This document shows positions 1-8,549 of a DNA stretch of 64,000 bases, piece after piece. Position 1 is the stretch's first letter; each line of letters opens with the position of its first letter. The stretch comes from Acidovorax sp. NB1 (GTDB taxonomy: Bacteria; Pseudomonadota; Gammaproteobacteria; Burkholderiales; Burkholderiaceae_C). Position numbers and translations under genes: made by a program. The notes under the pieces are model-generated. The model saw only the letters and a list, made by a program, of their open reading frames with translations. It did no database searches and had not been told where the DNA came from. Location: contig NZ_BJHU01000005.1 of the NCBI RefSeq assembly GCF_005405905.1, forward strand, positions 62,001 to 126,000. Reading direction: 5' to 3'.

Positions 1-1
1 C

Positions 2-1633
2 CCTTGCACGGTAGCCACGACCGGGCCTGTCAATCGTTACGGGGTGATCGAAGTCCTCGACTGCAGTGCTGCCGGCGTGGACTTGAGCCGTGCACCGCTT
101 CCACTGCTTGTGGCGCATGACACCAGCACTCTGTCCATCGGCCTTGTCGACAACCTGCGCGCGCTGGGTGATCGAGTTGTGGGTGAGGTGCGATTTTCGG
201 CCAGCCCTGAGGCCCAGCAAGTTCGCGCCGATGTAGTCGCAGGCATTCATCGAAGCCTGTCCGTTGGCTACGTGTTGCTTGACCAAGGTACTCCTGTCGA
301 AGGCGGCTCCATCTACCGCTGGCAACCCCATGAGGTTTCCATTGTTCCGGTGCCTGCTGACCCCGCAGCTGGCTTCTTTCGTTCTGCCACTCACATCAAC
401 ACCATGATCACCCCTACCACCACCATTGCACCCCATGAAGAGATCAACCGTCTTTGCGTACGCCATGGCGTTCCCGAACTGGCCACCCGCCTGATTGCGA
501 GCGGCGCTGATATCGCACAAGCAAGCCGCGCCGTGCTGGACGAGCTGGCCGCGCGCGACGTTGCCGCTGGCGGCCACCTGAACGTGCGCCGCGAAGCGCG
601 GGGCGATGCAGACGGCCGTGCTTTGATTGTCGAGACCCTTGTTGCACGCATGGGCGGCCGGCCCAGCGGTGACGTGATCCGCGCTGCTGATATGGCTGGG
701 CTGGCGACACGCGCGCTTGAGATGGCTGGCCACCAAGTGGGGACGGGTGAGAGCCGTGACCGCATCATTCAACGCGCCATGATGGGCACAAGCGATTTCC
801 CTGCTTTGCTGGGCACCGCAGTCGGGCGGGTTTTGCATGCGACCTATGACCAGTTGCCCGCACCCCTTAAGGCTGTGGCACGTCTGGCAAACCTGCCTGA
901 TTTCAGGGAAAAGAGCGTCGTTCGCTTGGGTGACGCGCCGTCGCTCGAAAAGGTGAACGAGCACGGGGAGTTCAAATACGGGGCGATTGCAGATACGGCA
1001 AACGCCTGGAGGTTGCTGACCTATGGGCGCATCATCGGATTGACTCGCCAGGCCATGGTGAATGATGACCTGGAGGGGTTTGCCACCATGGTGCAGAAGT
1101 TTGGCCAGGCTGCAGCCCGTCGAGAGGCTGAAGAGATGGTTGCAGTCCTGTTAAACCCTGCGCAGATCGACGGCAGTGACCTGTTTGATGCTGGGCGCAG
1201 TACTCTCATCACGAAGAAGCTGACGCTTGCCGGTCTGGGCGAGGCCGTGAAAGCCCTGCGCGCACAGAAAGACCTCGATGGGGGGCTGATCTTGCAGGAG
1301 CCCGGCGCTATCGTGGTACCTAGTGCGTTGGAAATGACCGCCCGCCAGCTCGTTGCGTCATTCGTGGCGGCCAAGGCGGGGGACGTGCAGCCATACACGC
1401 TAGGGGTAGTCGTTGAGCCTCGCCTGGACGCTGCAAGTGCCTCAGGCTGGTACTTGGTGGCGAGCAACCAGAACGCGCTCGAATACGGGTACCTGGACGG
1501 CGCCGAGGGCGTGCAAATCACCCAGCGTGAAGGGTTCGAAGTGGATGGCCTCGAAATCAAGGCGCGACTGGATTTCGGCAGTGGCTGGGTGGCGCCAGTT
1601 GGATGGGTGAAAAGCACTGGCGCAGCAGATTGA
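2..1633 (+). CDS. Prohead protease / major capsid protein fusion (5' partial)
   Basis: The reading frame is open to the first base of the window, so the gene begins upstream; a GTG at 44 is only an internal codon. The first ~110 residues look like an HK97-family prohead serine protease: a His in LLVAHD and a Ser in the SLSVGY stretch sit where that family has its catalytic residues. After a Pro/Thr-rich linker, the remaining ~400 residues resemble a tailed-phage major capsid protein. In phages with this arrangement the protease is thought to release itself and mature the shell. No portal, terminase or tail gene follows; a terminator and then host-type genes come next, so this is the right-hand end of a prophage or a remnant. 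The fusion call rests on motif and layout recognition and is fairly confident; intactness of the prophage is unknown. Confidence 0.8.
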   Translation, partial: PCTVATTGPVNRYGVIEVLDCSAAGVDLSRAPLPLLVAHDTSTLSIGLVDNLRALGDRVVGEVRFSASPEAQQVRADVVAGIHRSLSVGYVLLDQGTPVEGGSIYRWQPHEVSIVPVPADPAAGFFRSATHINTMITPTTTIAPHEEINRLCVRHGVPELATRLIASGADIAQASRAVLDELAARDVAAGGHLNVRREARGDADGRALIVETLVARMGGRPSGDVIRAADMAGLATRALEMAGHQVGTGESRDRIIQRAMMGTSDFPALLGTAVGRVLHATYDQLPAPLKAVARLANLPDFREKSVVRLGDAPSLEKVNEHGEFKYGAIADTANAWRLLTYGRIIGLTRQAMVNDDLEGFATMVQKFGQAAARREAEEMVAVLLNPAQIDGSDLFDAGRSTLITKKLTLAGLGEAVKALRAQKDLDGGLILQEPGAIVVPSALEMTARQLVASFVAAKAGDVQPYTLGVVVEPRLDAASASGWYLVASNQNALEYGYLDGAEGVQITQREGFEVDGLEIKARLDFGSGWVAPVGWVKSTGAAD

Positions 1634-2305
1634 TCGGATGAAAGCACTCCCCGGGCGAGAAGTTCGCCATAGCCTGGGGATGCGAGAGGCAAATGGCGAT
1701 CACCCCGCGCCGTTTACGCGGCGAAGCCAGCCCGAGGGGGCGCGTTGAGTCCTTCTGACGCTGTGAAGCTGGTACCCGTTGCAAATCGCCCCGATTGGGC
1801 GTTTTTTTTTGGTTTGGGCTTGGCCACCTTGTCGATGTGTTGGCAGCGTAGAGTCGGAGTGCAAAGGCGCTAGATCAGAACGATCAAGTGCACACGCTGC
1901 GCACACGAAGCCACGAAAACCCGCACCAGCGTTGGAAAATCGCAACTATCCATCATGGGGGCAATGGACATGCGCCAGGGATTGAGGGGCAGGGAGGATG
2001 AAACTGTCTGCACGTTGTTGGTCGCTCGCACGAGAAGGTTCTTTGGGCACACCCGCAAAAGCATTCGTGCCGGAACGCGCGGCGAAGTTTGGCGGTTTGG
2101 GCTAGGGGAGGGGCCGCAATTGTCGCAGCGATTGGCACGCAAAGCCCTGTGCCTGAGTTTTGCTTCCGCCCTCTTGTGCATTGAGTTTCAGCAAGTTTCG
2201 TGTCAGCGAAGCAGTGAAAGTCTCGAAATATGCGGAAAGGACGTTATTTAGCAACGCTTGCTTGCTATCAATATCGCTATAGTCGCTTGAGAAGCTTACA
2301 TACCG
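1634..2305. other. Gene-poor junction between prophage end and host-type genes
   Basis: Apart from the terminator at 1787-1810 I see no convincing gene here. A 98-codon frame at 1955-2251 has an unnatural composition and no ribosome-binding site. The stretch from about 2215 becomes AT-rich and probably carries the promoter of the HD-GYP gene. If the phage gene is the edge of an integrated element, its attachment site should lie in this stretch, but no tRNA or direct repeat is visible within the window. Confidence 0.5.
1787..1810 (+). terminator. Rho-independent terminator after the capsid gene
   Basis: Stem CGCCC (1787-1791) pairs with GGGCG (1797-1801) around a 5-nt loop and is followed by nine T residues. 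It closes the phage transcript about 150 bp past the stop codon. Confidence 0.75.
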
Positions 2306-2329
2306 TTGCGTACGATAACGAACTCAATC

Positions 2330-3622
2330 ATGTGGAGAAATCTAGGAACCCCCGTCGCCGTACACCCAAGCCAGTTGGTGCCTGGTCTCTACGTATGGCT
2401 TAACGTGCGCTGGGATGAGCATCCATTCATCTCCAATCGGTTTTTGATCAAGCACCTTAAAGATGTTGCGGTCATACAGTCACTTGGAATTGATGACAGG
2501 GTGTTCTACTTTCCCGAGAAAAGCTCGGTTACGCCTCCAGAGTACGTCCCCCCACCGCCCACCACGGCCGAACTGGAAGCGCAGCGGGTGGCTCAGCTGG
2601 CGGCGGAAAGAGCAGCGCTGCAAGCAGAAATCAAGCTGAAGGAAGAGCAAAAGAGACAAAAGCGTCAGCGCCAACGAGACGCCGCTACGCGTGCTGAACG
2701 TTCTTGGGAAGATGCAGCTCGGAAAACCCGTGAGGCTTTGCTGACCCTCCAGCGCTCTCCCAAAGCCGCAGGACAGATGATTGCAGACCTGTCCAATGAC
2801 ACAGCCTCGGCTATTGCGCGCAGCAAAGAAGTGTTGCTGCACCTGTTGGGTGACAAGAAAGAGCAGGGCCCGCAGTTTCATGCGCTCAATGTGTTGACAC
2901 TGTGCATGCTGCTAGGCAAAAAAGCGGGACTGACTGAACGCGAACTATCTGACTTGGCGATGGCGGCTCTGGCACATGACGCGGGCAAGGTCAAAGTGCC
3001 AGCGCAACTGTTCAAGACAATCAAGCGCAAAAAGCACGAAGAAGCCTTTGTGCACCAGCATGTGATGTTTTCCTATCAGCTGGCAAACGAGTCGGGCGCG
3101 TTCAGCAAGGATGCACTCGCGGCAATAGCTGACCACCATGAAGCCCTGGATGGCACGGGCTTTCCCAGGGCGAGGAGGGAGATGAGCCGACAAGCCTCCA
3201 TCTTGGCGCTGGTGAATCGGTATGACAATCTATGCACCCCCGAAGCGCTGGATCAAGAGCCTTTGATGCCTGCTGAGGCCCTTTCGCATATGTTTCGGTC
3301 CGAGGCAAGCCGCTATGATGCTTCGCTGCTCGGCGCCTTGGTCAAGATGTTGGGGGTGTATCCACCGGGCACTGTGGTTCAGTTGTCGGATGGCTCGCTG
3401 GCGTTGGTGGTGGCGCCTGGTCCAGAAAGCTTGCGCCCGCAAGTGCTGGTTTACTCCCCAGAATTGCCCAAGGATGAGGCCCCTGTGGTGGAGCTGCAGA
3501 CCGAGCCGGAACTTAAAATTGCCGAAGCCCTGCGCCCATCCACTCTGCCGCTCGACGTGCTCAAGTGGCTCAATCCTCAGCAACGGCTGTCTTATTACTT
3601 TTCGGTCGAACCTGCCAACTGA
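2330..3622 (+). CDS. HD-GYP domain protein with N-terminal DUF3391
   Basis: Predicted cyclic-di-GMP phosphodiesterase. The N-terminal ~70 residues fit DUF3391, which commonly precedes HD-GYP domains. A Pro-rich hinge and a strongly charged Lys/Arg/Glu/Gln coiled coil (about residues 80-145) lead to the HD domain, with the metal-binding HD pair at about 216-217 in HDAGK. The GYP region reads HHE (269-271) then DGTGFP (274-279), so Tyr is replaced by Phe. No signal peptide or membrane segment is seen, so it should be cytosolic. I chose the ATG at 2330; an in-frame TTG at 2306 would add eight residues, and neither has a clear Shine-Dalgarno sequence. It stands alone, with no partner gene. Domain call is strong; enzymatic activity is inferred. 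Confidence 0.85.
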   Translation: MWRNLGTPVAVHPSQLVPGLYVWLNVRWDEHPFISNRFLIKHLKDVAVIQSLGIDDRVFYFPEKSSVTPPEYVPPPPTTAELEAQRVAQLAAERAALQAEIKLKEEQKRQKRQRQRDAATRAERSWEDAARKTREALLTLQRSPKAAGQMIADLSNDTASAIARSKEVLLHLLGDKKEQGPQFHALNVLTLCMLLGKKAGLTERELSDLAMAALAHDAGKVKVPAQLFKTIKRKKHEEAFVHQHVMFSYQLANESGAFSKDALAAIADHHEALDGTGFPRARREMSRQASILALVNRYDNLCTPEALDQEPLMPAEALSHMFRSEASRYDASLLGALVKMLGVYPPGTVVQLSDGSLALVVAPGPESLRPQVLVYSPELPKDEAPVVELQTEPELKIAEALRPSTLPLDVLKWLNPQQRLSYYFSVEPAN

Positions 3623-3884
3623 CTCGGCTTTCGATTCTGGCTGGCGATCGATTCCGTTTCATTGATCGGGCTTGGTGCTTCGCCCGCTCGGGACGCTCTC
3701 TAGGGATCCTTTGCACGAATCGAGCGGCAAGTGTGCGCCGCAGACCGCCCGAGACCGCAGATGCACACGGCGCGGTGATTCGTGCAGAGTGTCCCTGGGG
3801 GTTGATCCCCGGTCGGATACCTGCCTTGCAGCCAAGCGTCTCACGGGCCGAAGTGCTTCTGCGCGCTTCATGTTTTCTCTGTCT

Positions 3885-4472
3885 ATGCAACATACTATTT
3901 TCGACACCCCGGGTGTTAACACCGCACTGCGGTTTTTGTCGCGCGGTTTTTTGCGCCTGACGGGCTGGAGTGTCGAGGGGCAATTGCCTGCAGGTGCGAG
4001 CAAGAGCGTGCTGATTGCCGCGCCTCACACCAGCAATTGGGATCTGCCCTACACGCTGATGCTGGCGTTTTCACTGCGGCTGCGCGTGTACTGGATGGGC
4101 AAGCACAGCCTGTTCAAGGCGCCGTTTGGCGGGGTGATGCGCTGGCTGGGCGGCATCCCGGTGGACCGCAGCCAGGCCAACAACCTGGTGGCCAGCTCGG
4201 CCCAGGCCATGCGGGAGGCGGACGGCCCCATGCAGCTCATCGTGCCGCCCGAAGGCACGCGCGGTAAGACTCGGCACTGGAAGACGGGCTTTTACTTCAT
4301 CGCCCAGCAGGCGGGCGTGCCCATCGTGCTCGCGTTTGTGGACTATGGCCGCAAGGTGGGCGGCCTGGGCCCGGTGTTCGAGCCCACGGGCGATGTGGAG
4401 CGCGACATGGCGGCCATCAAGGCGTTTTATGCGCCCATCCGGGGCAAGAACCCGACACAGTTCGAGGCCTGA
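3885..4472 (+). CDS. PlsC-like 1-acyl-glycerol-3-phosphate acyltransferase family protein
   Basis: 195 residues. The acyltransferase HX4D motif is present as HTSNWD (His48, Asp53), and the second family block appears as PPEGTRGK around residue 118. Proteins of this short class transfer acyl chains to lysophosphatidate or related glycerophospholipids at the inner membrane; the exact acceptor cannot be told from sequence. I place the start at the ATG at 3885; an ATG at 3870 is also in frame, and the frame stays open as far back as 3672, but that upstream stretch is Arg/Ser/Cys-rich and not protein-like. It is a monocistronic gene followed by a copy of the dispersed repeat. Confidence 0.8.
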   Translation: MQHTIFDTPGVNTALRFLSRGFLRLTGWSVEGQLPAGASKSVLIAAPHTSNWDLPYTLMLAFSLRLRVYWMGKHSLFKAPFGGVMRWLGGIPVDRSQANNLVASSAQAMREADGPMQLIVPPEGTRGKTRHWKTGFYFIAQQAGVPIVLAFVDYGRKVGGLGPVFEPTGDVERDMAAIKAFYAPIRGKNPTQFEA

Positions 4473-4489
4473 GTCAGTGAATTTGGATA

Positions 4490-4542
4490 AAAAACGGCCT
4501 TGCCGCGCGTCCAGTATGCGTTTTAAGCTATCAAAACCGTAG
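4490..4542 (+). repeat. Dispersed palindromic repeat, copy A
   Basis: Contains GGCCT, a GCGC-rich centre and the end signature AGCTATCAAAA. It lies between the convergent acyltransferase and Lrp genes. Same family as copies B-J; see findings. Confidence 0.6.
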
Positions 4543-5031
4543 TTATGCGCCCACGCTGCGCCGGTCGATCTTGCGGCTGAGCACGATGCTGGTCTGCGTC
4601 TGGTGCACCCCGTCGAGCTGGCCCACGCGGTCGAGCAGGGCGTCGAGCTGCTCGTGGCTCGTGCAGCGTAAGAACACCAGATAGTCAAACGGCCCGCTCA
4701 CGGCCGACACCTCTTCGACCTCGGCCATCGCCTCCAGCGCACGCAGCACGGCGGGCGCTGCCTTGGGCAGCACGCTGATGCTGCACCAGGCCCGCACGGT
4801 GGTGGCATCCAGCCGCGCGCCCAACCGCACGCCATAACCCGCCACCACGCCCGAACGCTCCAGCCGCGCAATGCGCGCCACCACCGTGGTGCGTGCCAGC
4901 CCCAGCTTGCGGGCGAGCTGGGCCGTGCCTTCGCGGGCATTGGCCTGCAGCAGGCTCAGCAATTGGCGGTCGGTGGCGTCCAGCGTGGGCGGGGAGGTGG
5001 GGTTTGAGGGCTCAACAGTCATAGCGGCCAT
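4543..5031 (-). CDS. Lrp/AsnC family transcriptional regulator
   Basis: About 162 residues. An N-terminal helix-turn-helix (LDATDRQLLSLLQANAREG onward, then LARTTVVARIARLERSGVV) precedes an alpha/beta RAM-type effector-binding domain, the standard layout of the family. It is transcribed divergently from the saccharopine-dehydrogenase-like gene with about 137 bp between starts, so it probably controls that gene and itself in response to an amino acid. The frame is open back to 5100, but that would run into the shared promoter, so the ATG at 5031 (or 5022) is preferred. Confidence 0.88.
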   Translation of the reverse strand: MAAMTVEPSNPTSPPTLDATDRQLLSLLQANAREGTAQLARKLGLARTTVVARIARLERSGVVAGYGVRLGARLDATTVRAWCSISVLPKAAPAVLRALEAMAEVEEVSAVSGPFDYLVFLRCTSHEQLDALLDRVGQLDGVHQTQTSIVLSRKIDRRSVGA

Positions 5032-5168
5032 GATATTCGCCGTTTTGACGATACAAGAACGTTTTTTCGACGCTCTAGTAGCTACACATTGACAGCGCAC
5101 TTGCCTAGCATCAAGGCATCTTTAGCCACGCTGCGGCCCGGCCGCCAGCACACACCAGGAGCACTGCC

Positions 5169-6284
5169 ATGACCGCCACTTCCACCCGCCACGCCATCAC
5201 CATCCTGGGTACAGGCCACATCGGCTTTGCCATGGCGCTCTTGTTGCAGCAGGCCGGTGACTACGACATCCTGGTGGCCGACCGCGACCCGGCCCGCCTG
5301 GCTGAGGTGGCTGCTTTGGGCGTAGCAACCCGTCTGATCGGAGACGACACCAGCCTGCAAGCCGCCATCGACGGGCGTTTTGCCGTGCTCAACGCGCTGC
5401 CGTTTCACCGCGCCGTGCCTGTGGCCACCTTGTGTGCTGCGGCAGGCGTGCATTACTTCGACCTGACCGAAGACGTGGCCAGCACCCAGGCCATCCGCGC
5501 GCTGGCCGCCGCAGCCCACAGCGTGCTCATGCCCCAGTGCGGCCTGGCGCCGGGCTTTATCGGCATCGTGGGCAACGACCTGGCCCGGCGTTTTGACACC
5601 TTGCACACCCTGCGCATGCGCGTGGGGGCGCTGCCACGCTACCCGCAGGGCGCACTGCGCTACAACCTGACATGGAGCACCGAAGGCCTCATCAACGAAT
5701 ACTGCAACCCTTGCGAGGCTATTGTGGACGGCGTGCGCACCACGGTGCCCGCGCTGGAAGGGCTGGAGACCTTTGCGCTCGATGGCGTGGAGTACGAGGC
5801 TTTCAACACCTCCGGCGGCCTGGGCACGCTCACCGAGACGCTGGCAGGCAAGGCGCGGCAGGTGGACTACCAGTCCATCCGCTACCCAGGCCACAACGCG
5901 ATCCTGAAACTGCTGCTAAACGACCTGCGCCTGCGCGACCGGCGCGATCTGCTCAAGGACATCCTCGAATCCGCCATCCCCACCACCGACCAGGACGTGA
6001 TCGTGATTTTTGCCACCGCAGCGGGCTTGCGCGGCGGGCGGCTGGTGCAGGAGTCCTACTCGGCCCGCATCGTGGGCACCGAGCTGGCGGGGCACCGGCT
6101 CAGCGCCATCCAGCTCACCACGGCAGCGGGCATCTGCACGGCGCTGGACCTGGTGGCCCAGGGGCGGCTACCGCAGCAGGGTTTTGTGGGGCAAGAGGCA
6201 GTGCGGCTGGGGGATGTTCTGGCGAACCGGTTTGGGGTGGCGTATGCGGAGGAGGGGGCGCAGGCGCTGGAAAAAACCGCATGA
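5169..6284 (+). CDS. Saccharopine dehydrogenase-like NAD(P)-dependent oxidoreductase
   Basis: 371 residues. An N-terminal Rossmann fold is marked by GTGHIG (about residues 14-19) and an acidic residue ending beta-2 (ADRDP). The middle and C-terminal parts match the saccharopine dehydrogenase/reductase superfamily. The divergent Lrp-type regulator suggests a role in amino-acid catabolism, most simply lysine breakdown through saccharopine or a related imine reduction, but no other lysine gene is adjacent. Other members of this superfamily act on carboxynorspermidine or homospermidine, so the substrate is open. The last codons overlap nothing and the next gene is convergent. Confidence 0.75.
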   Translation: MTATSTRHAITILGTGHIGFAMALLLQQAGDYDILVADRDPARLAEVAALGVATRLIGDDTSLQAAIDGRFAVLNALPFHRAVPVATLCAAAGVHYFDLTEDVASTQAIRALAAAAHSVLMPQCGLAPGFIGIVGNDLARRFDTLHTLRMRVGALPRYPQGALRYNLTWSTEGLINEYCNPCEAIVDGVRTTVPALEGLETFALDGVEYEAFNTSGGLGTLTETLAGKARQVDYQSIRYPGHNAILKLLLNDLRLRDRRDLLKDILESAIPTTDQDVIVIFATAAGLRGGRLVQESYSARIVGTELAGHRLSAIQLTTAAGICTALDLVAQGRLPQQGFVGQEAVRLGDVLANRFGVAYAEEGAQALEKTA

Positions 6285-6394
6285 AGCCGATTGGCCGTAT
6301 GAATTCAAAAACTGCAATTCCTACGGCCATGGAGCTTTTCCGTCTCAAGACCGCTCAAGGGGGGTTGCTGGCATGACGCGGTGGTGCCAGACGC

Positions 6395-8257
6395 TCAGCG
6401 CCCGCCCGGCTTCTGGTACATCCCCTCAATCGCCTCCGCAAAGTGCGCCATCAGGTTGTTGCGCTTGAGCTTGAGCGTGGGCGTCATGAAGGTGTTCTCG
6501 ATGGTCCACGGCTCCAGGGTGCAGTGCACGGCGCGGGGCACAGCATAGCGGGCGAAGCTGGCGGTGTTCTTCTCGATGCGCGCCAGTACGGCGCGGTGCA
6601 CGCTGGGGTGGTTCAGGCTCGCCGCGTCTTGTGCGGGCAGGCCCAGGTCAGTGGCCAGGCGTTGCCATTCGTCGGCCTTGAGCACGGCCACGCAGGCGAT
6701 GAAGGGGCGGTTCTCGCCCACCACAAAGGTCTGTTCCAGCAGCGGGTCGGCCAGCAGGGCCAGCTCCAGGTCGCCTGGTGGCACCTTTTCGCCGGTGGAG
6801 GTGACGATGATCTCCTTGATGCGGCCCTTGATGTAGATGCGGCCGTTCACGATCTCGGCCTGGTCGCCGGTGCCCAGCCAGCCGTCGGGGCTCAGGATCT
6901 TGGCTGTGTCTTCGGGGCGTTTCCAGTAGCCCTTCATCACGATGGGGCCGCGCACCTGCAGCTCGCGGTTGTCGCCAATGCGCACCTCCACGCCGGGCAG
7001 GGCCTTGCCCACGCAGGCGGGGTCGTTGTCGTCCAGGGAGTTCACCGACACTACAGGCGCGGTCTCCGTCATGCCGTAGCCCTGCACCAGCGGCAGGCCC
7101 AGGCCCAGAAAGCATTTGGCAATGGTGGGTGACAGCGGCGCGCCGCCGCTCACCGCCACGCGCACGCGGCCACCGAACTGGGCCAGCAGTGGCTTGGCGA
7201 CCAGCGCCTGTAGCAGGGGCCAGGGCAGGGCGGCCATCCAGCCCGCCGCCTGGCTTTCGCTGGTTGCTGGGGCGGGCAGGCCTTGCGCGGCGCAAAAGCG
7301 GGCCCAGCCCTTGTTCTGCGCGGCTTCATACAGCTGCATCTTCCAGGGCGTGGGCGAGAGTTTTTCGAGCAGCTTTGCGTGGATGCGCTCATAGATGCGT
7401 GGCACCGACACCAGCACGGTGGGGCGCACGGTCTTCAGGTCCTCGGCCAGTTGCGCCACCGAGCGCGCATAAGCCACGCAGCTACCCGCAGCAATGGGCA
7501 GGTAATAACCCCCCGTGCGCTCGAAGGTGTGCGACAGCGGCAGGAACGACAGAAACACGTCGTCCACCGTGGGGGCGATGCGGTCGAGCACGGCCTTCAC
7601 GTCGTTGACCACGTTGCGGTGGGTCAGCATCACGCCCTTGGGTTTGCCTGTGGTGCCCGAGGTGTAGACGATGGCGGCCAGATCGTCCGCGCCGGGGGGC
7701 GTGGTGGAAAGGGTCGGGGCTGCACCTGCTCCCGCCAGCCACTGCACCAGCGAACCCACTGCGGGGCTGTCGGCCGACGCGGCGGTGGCAGTGAAGGTTG
7801 ATGTGTCGTCATCGGTGATCACCACAGCGCGCAGGGCCGGGAAGGGTGTGCCCACGGCGCGGATCTTTTCCCACTGCTCGGCCTGGCCCACGATGAGCAT
7901 CGAGGCCTCGCAGTCGGCCAGGATGTAGGCAATGCTGCCGGGGTTGTCGATGGCATGCAGGGGCACCGGCACACAGCCCGTGGCCAGCGTGGCCTGGTCG
8001 GCGCACATGGCGTGCAGGCCATTGGGCAGCAGGATGGCCACGCGGGCGCCTGTGGGCAGCTGCAGCGCTGCCAGCGCCTGGGCCCAGGTGGCGATGCGCC
8101 CTGCGGCTTGTTCCCAATTCAGGCTTTGCCAGGACTGGCTGGCAGTGTCGTAGGCCCGGAAGGCCTCGCGCTGGGGCGTCTGGCCCACCCGGAAAGCCAG
8201 CAATTGAGGCAGTGTCTGAACGTCGGAAATTCGGGTGGGGGTCGTGGCGGAGGTCAT
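6395..8257 (-). CDS. Long-chain acyl-CoA synthetase (AMP-dependent)
   Basis: About 620 residues. It has the P-loop-like AMP-binding signature YTSGTTGKPKGVMLTH, the adenylate motif GYGMTETAP, and the hinge region GWLGTGDQAE near the C-terminal domain, typical of fatty-acid:CoA ligases of the FadD15/bubblegum type. It activates long-chain fatty acids by ATP-dependent adenylation and thioesterification in the cytosol or at the inner membrane. The frame is open to 8362, but the ATG at 8257 gives a normal start (MTSATTP) and avoids a basic, unconserved extension. It appears monocistronic. Confidence 0.87.
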   Translation of the reverse strand: MTSATTPTRISDVQTLPQLLAFRVGQTPQREAFRAYDTASQSWQSLNWEQAAGRIATWAQALAALQLPTGARVAILLPNGLHAMCADQATLATGCVPVPLHAIDNPGSIAYILADCEASMLIVGQAEQWEKIRAVGTPFPALRAVVITDDDTSTFTATAASADSPAVGSLVQWLAGAGAAPTLSTTPPGADDLAAIVYTSGTTGKPKGVMLTHRNVVNDVKAVLDRIAPTVDDVFLSFLPLSHTFERTGGYYLPIAAGSCVAYARSVAQLAEDLKTVRPTVLVSVPRIYERIHAKLLEKLSPTPWKMQLYEAAQNKGWARFCAAQGLPAPATSESQAAGWMAALPWPLLQALVAKPLLAQFGGRVRVAVSGGAPLSPTIAKCFLGLGLPLVQGYGMTETAPVVSVNSLDDNDPACVGKALPGVEVRIGDNRELQVRGPIVMKGYWKRPEDTAKILSPDGWLGTGDQAEIVNGRIYIKGRIKEIIVTSTGEKVPPGDLELALLADPLLEQTFVVGENRPFIACVAVLKADEWQRLATDLGLPAQDAASLNHPSVHRAVLARIEKNTASFARYAVPRAVHCTLEPWTIENTFMTPTLKLKRNNLMAHFAEAIEGMYQKPGGR

Positions 8258-8549
8258 CTGGCTCGCGAAAAGGGCCCGCAATGGGGCTTGCAGTCGGTCG
8301 CGCTCCAATGGAGCGCGTCGCTGGGAGGGTCTGGCACTGATCAGGGCAAACCCGATGATCATAGCCAGCGCCAGTGCCCGGAGCGTCTATCCGTGGGGCT
8401 GGTTTGTGAGGAATGGTGCATTCCTGAATATGGAATGCCGCTTGGCACGCTCGGCCGCTAGCTGCAGCCCGGCCATGTCAATGCCACAGGCGCCATGGGC
8501 ACAATAGGTGCCATTCCACCAGCCAGGCTCACGCCCTACCTGCCAACCC

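Noticed and set aside
1955..2251. 98-codon ORF between the capsid and HD-GYP genes
   Set aside because: Arg/Gly/Ser/Cys-rich, no ribosome-binding site, no recognisable fold.
5066..5090. Possible further copy of the dispersed repeat (CTCTAGTAGCTAC)
   Set aside because: Only half of the core is present; could be chance in a promoter region.
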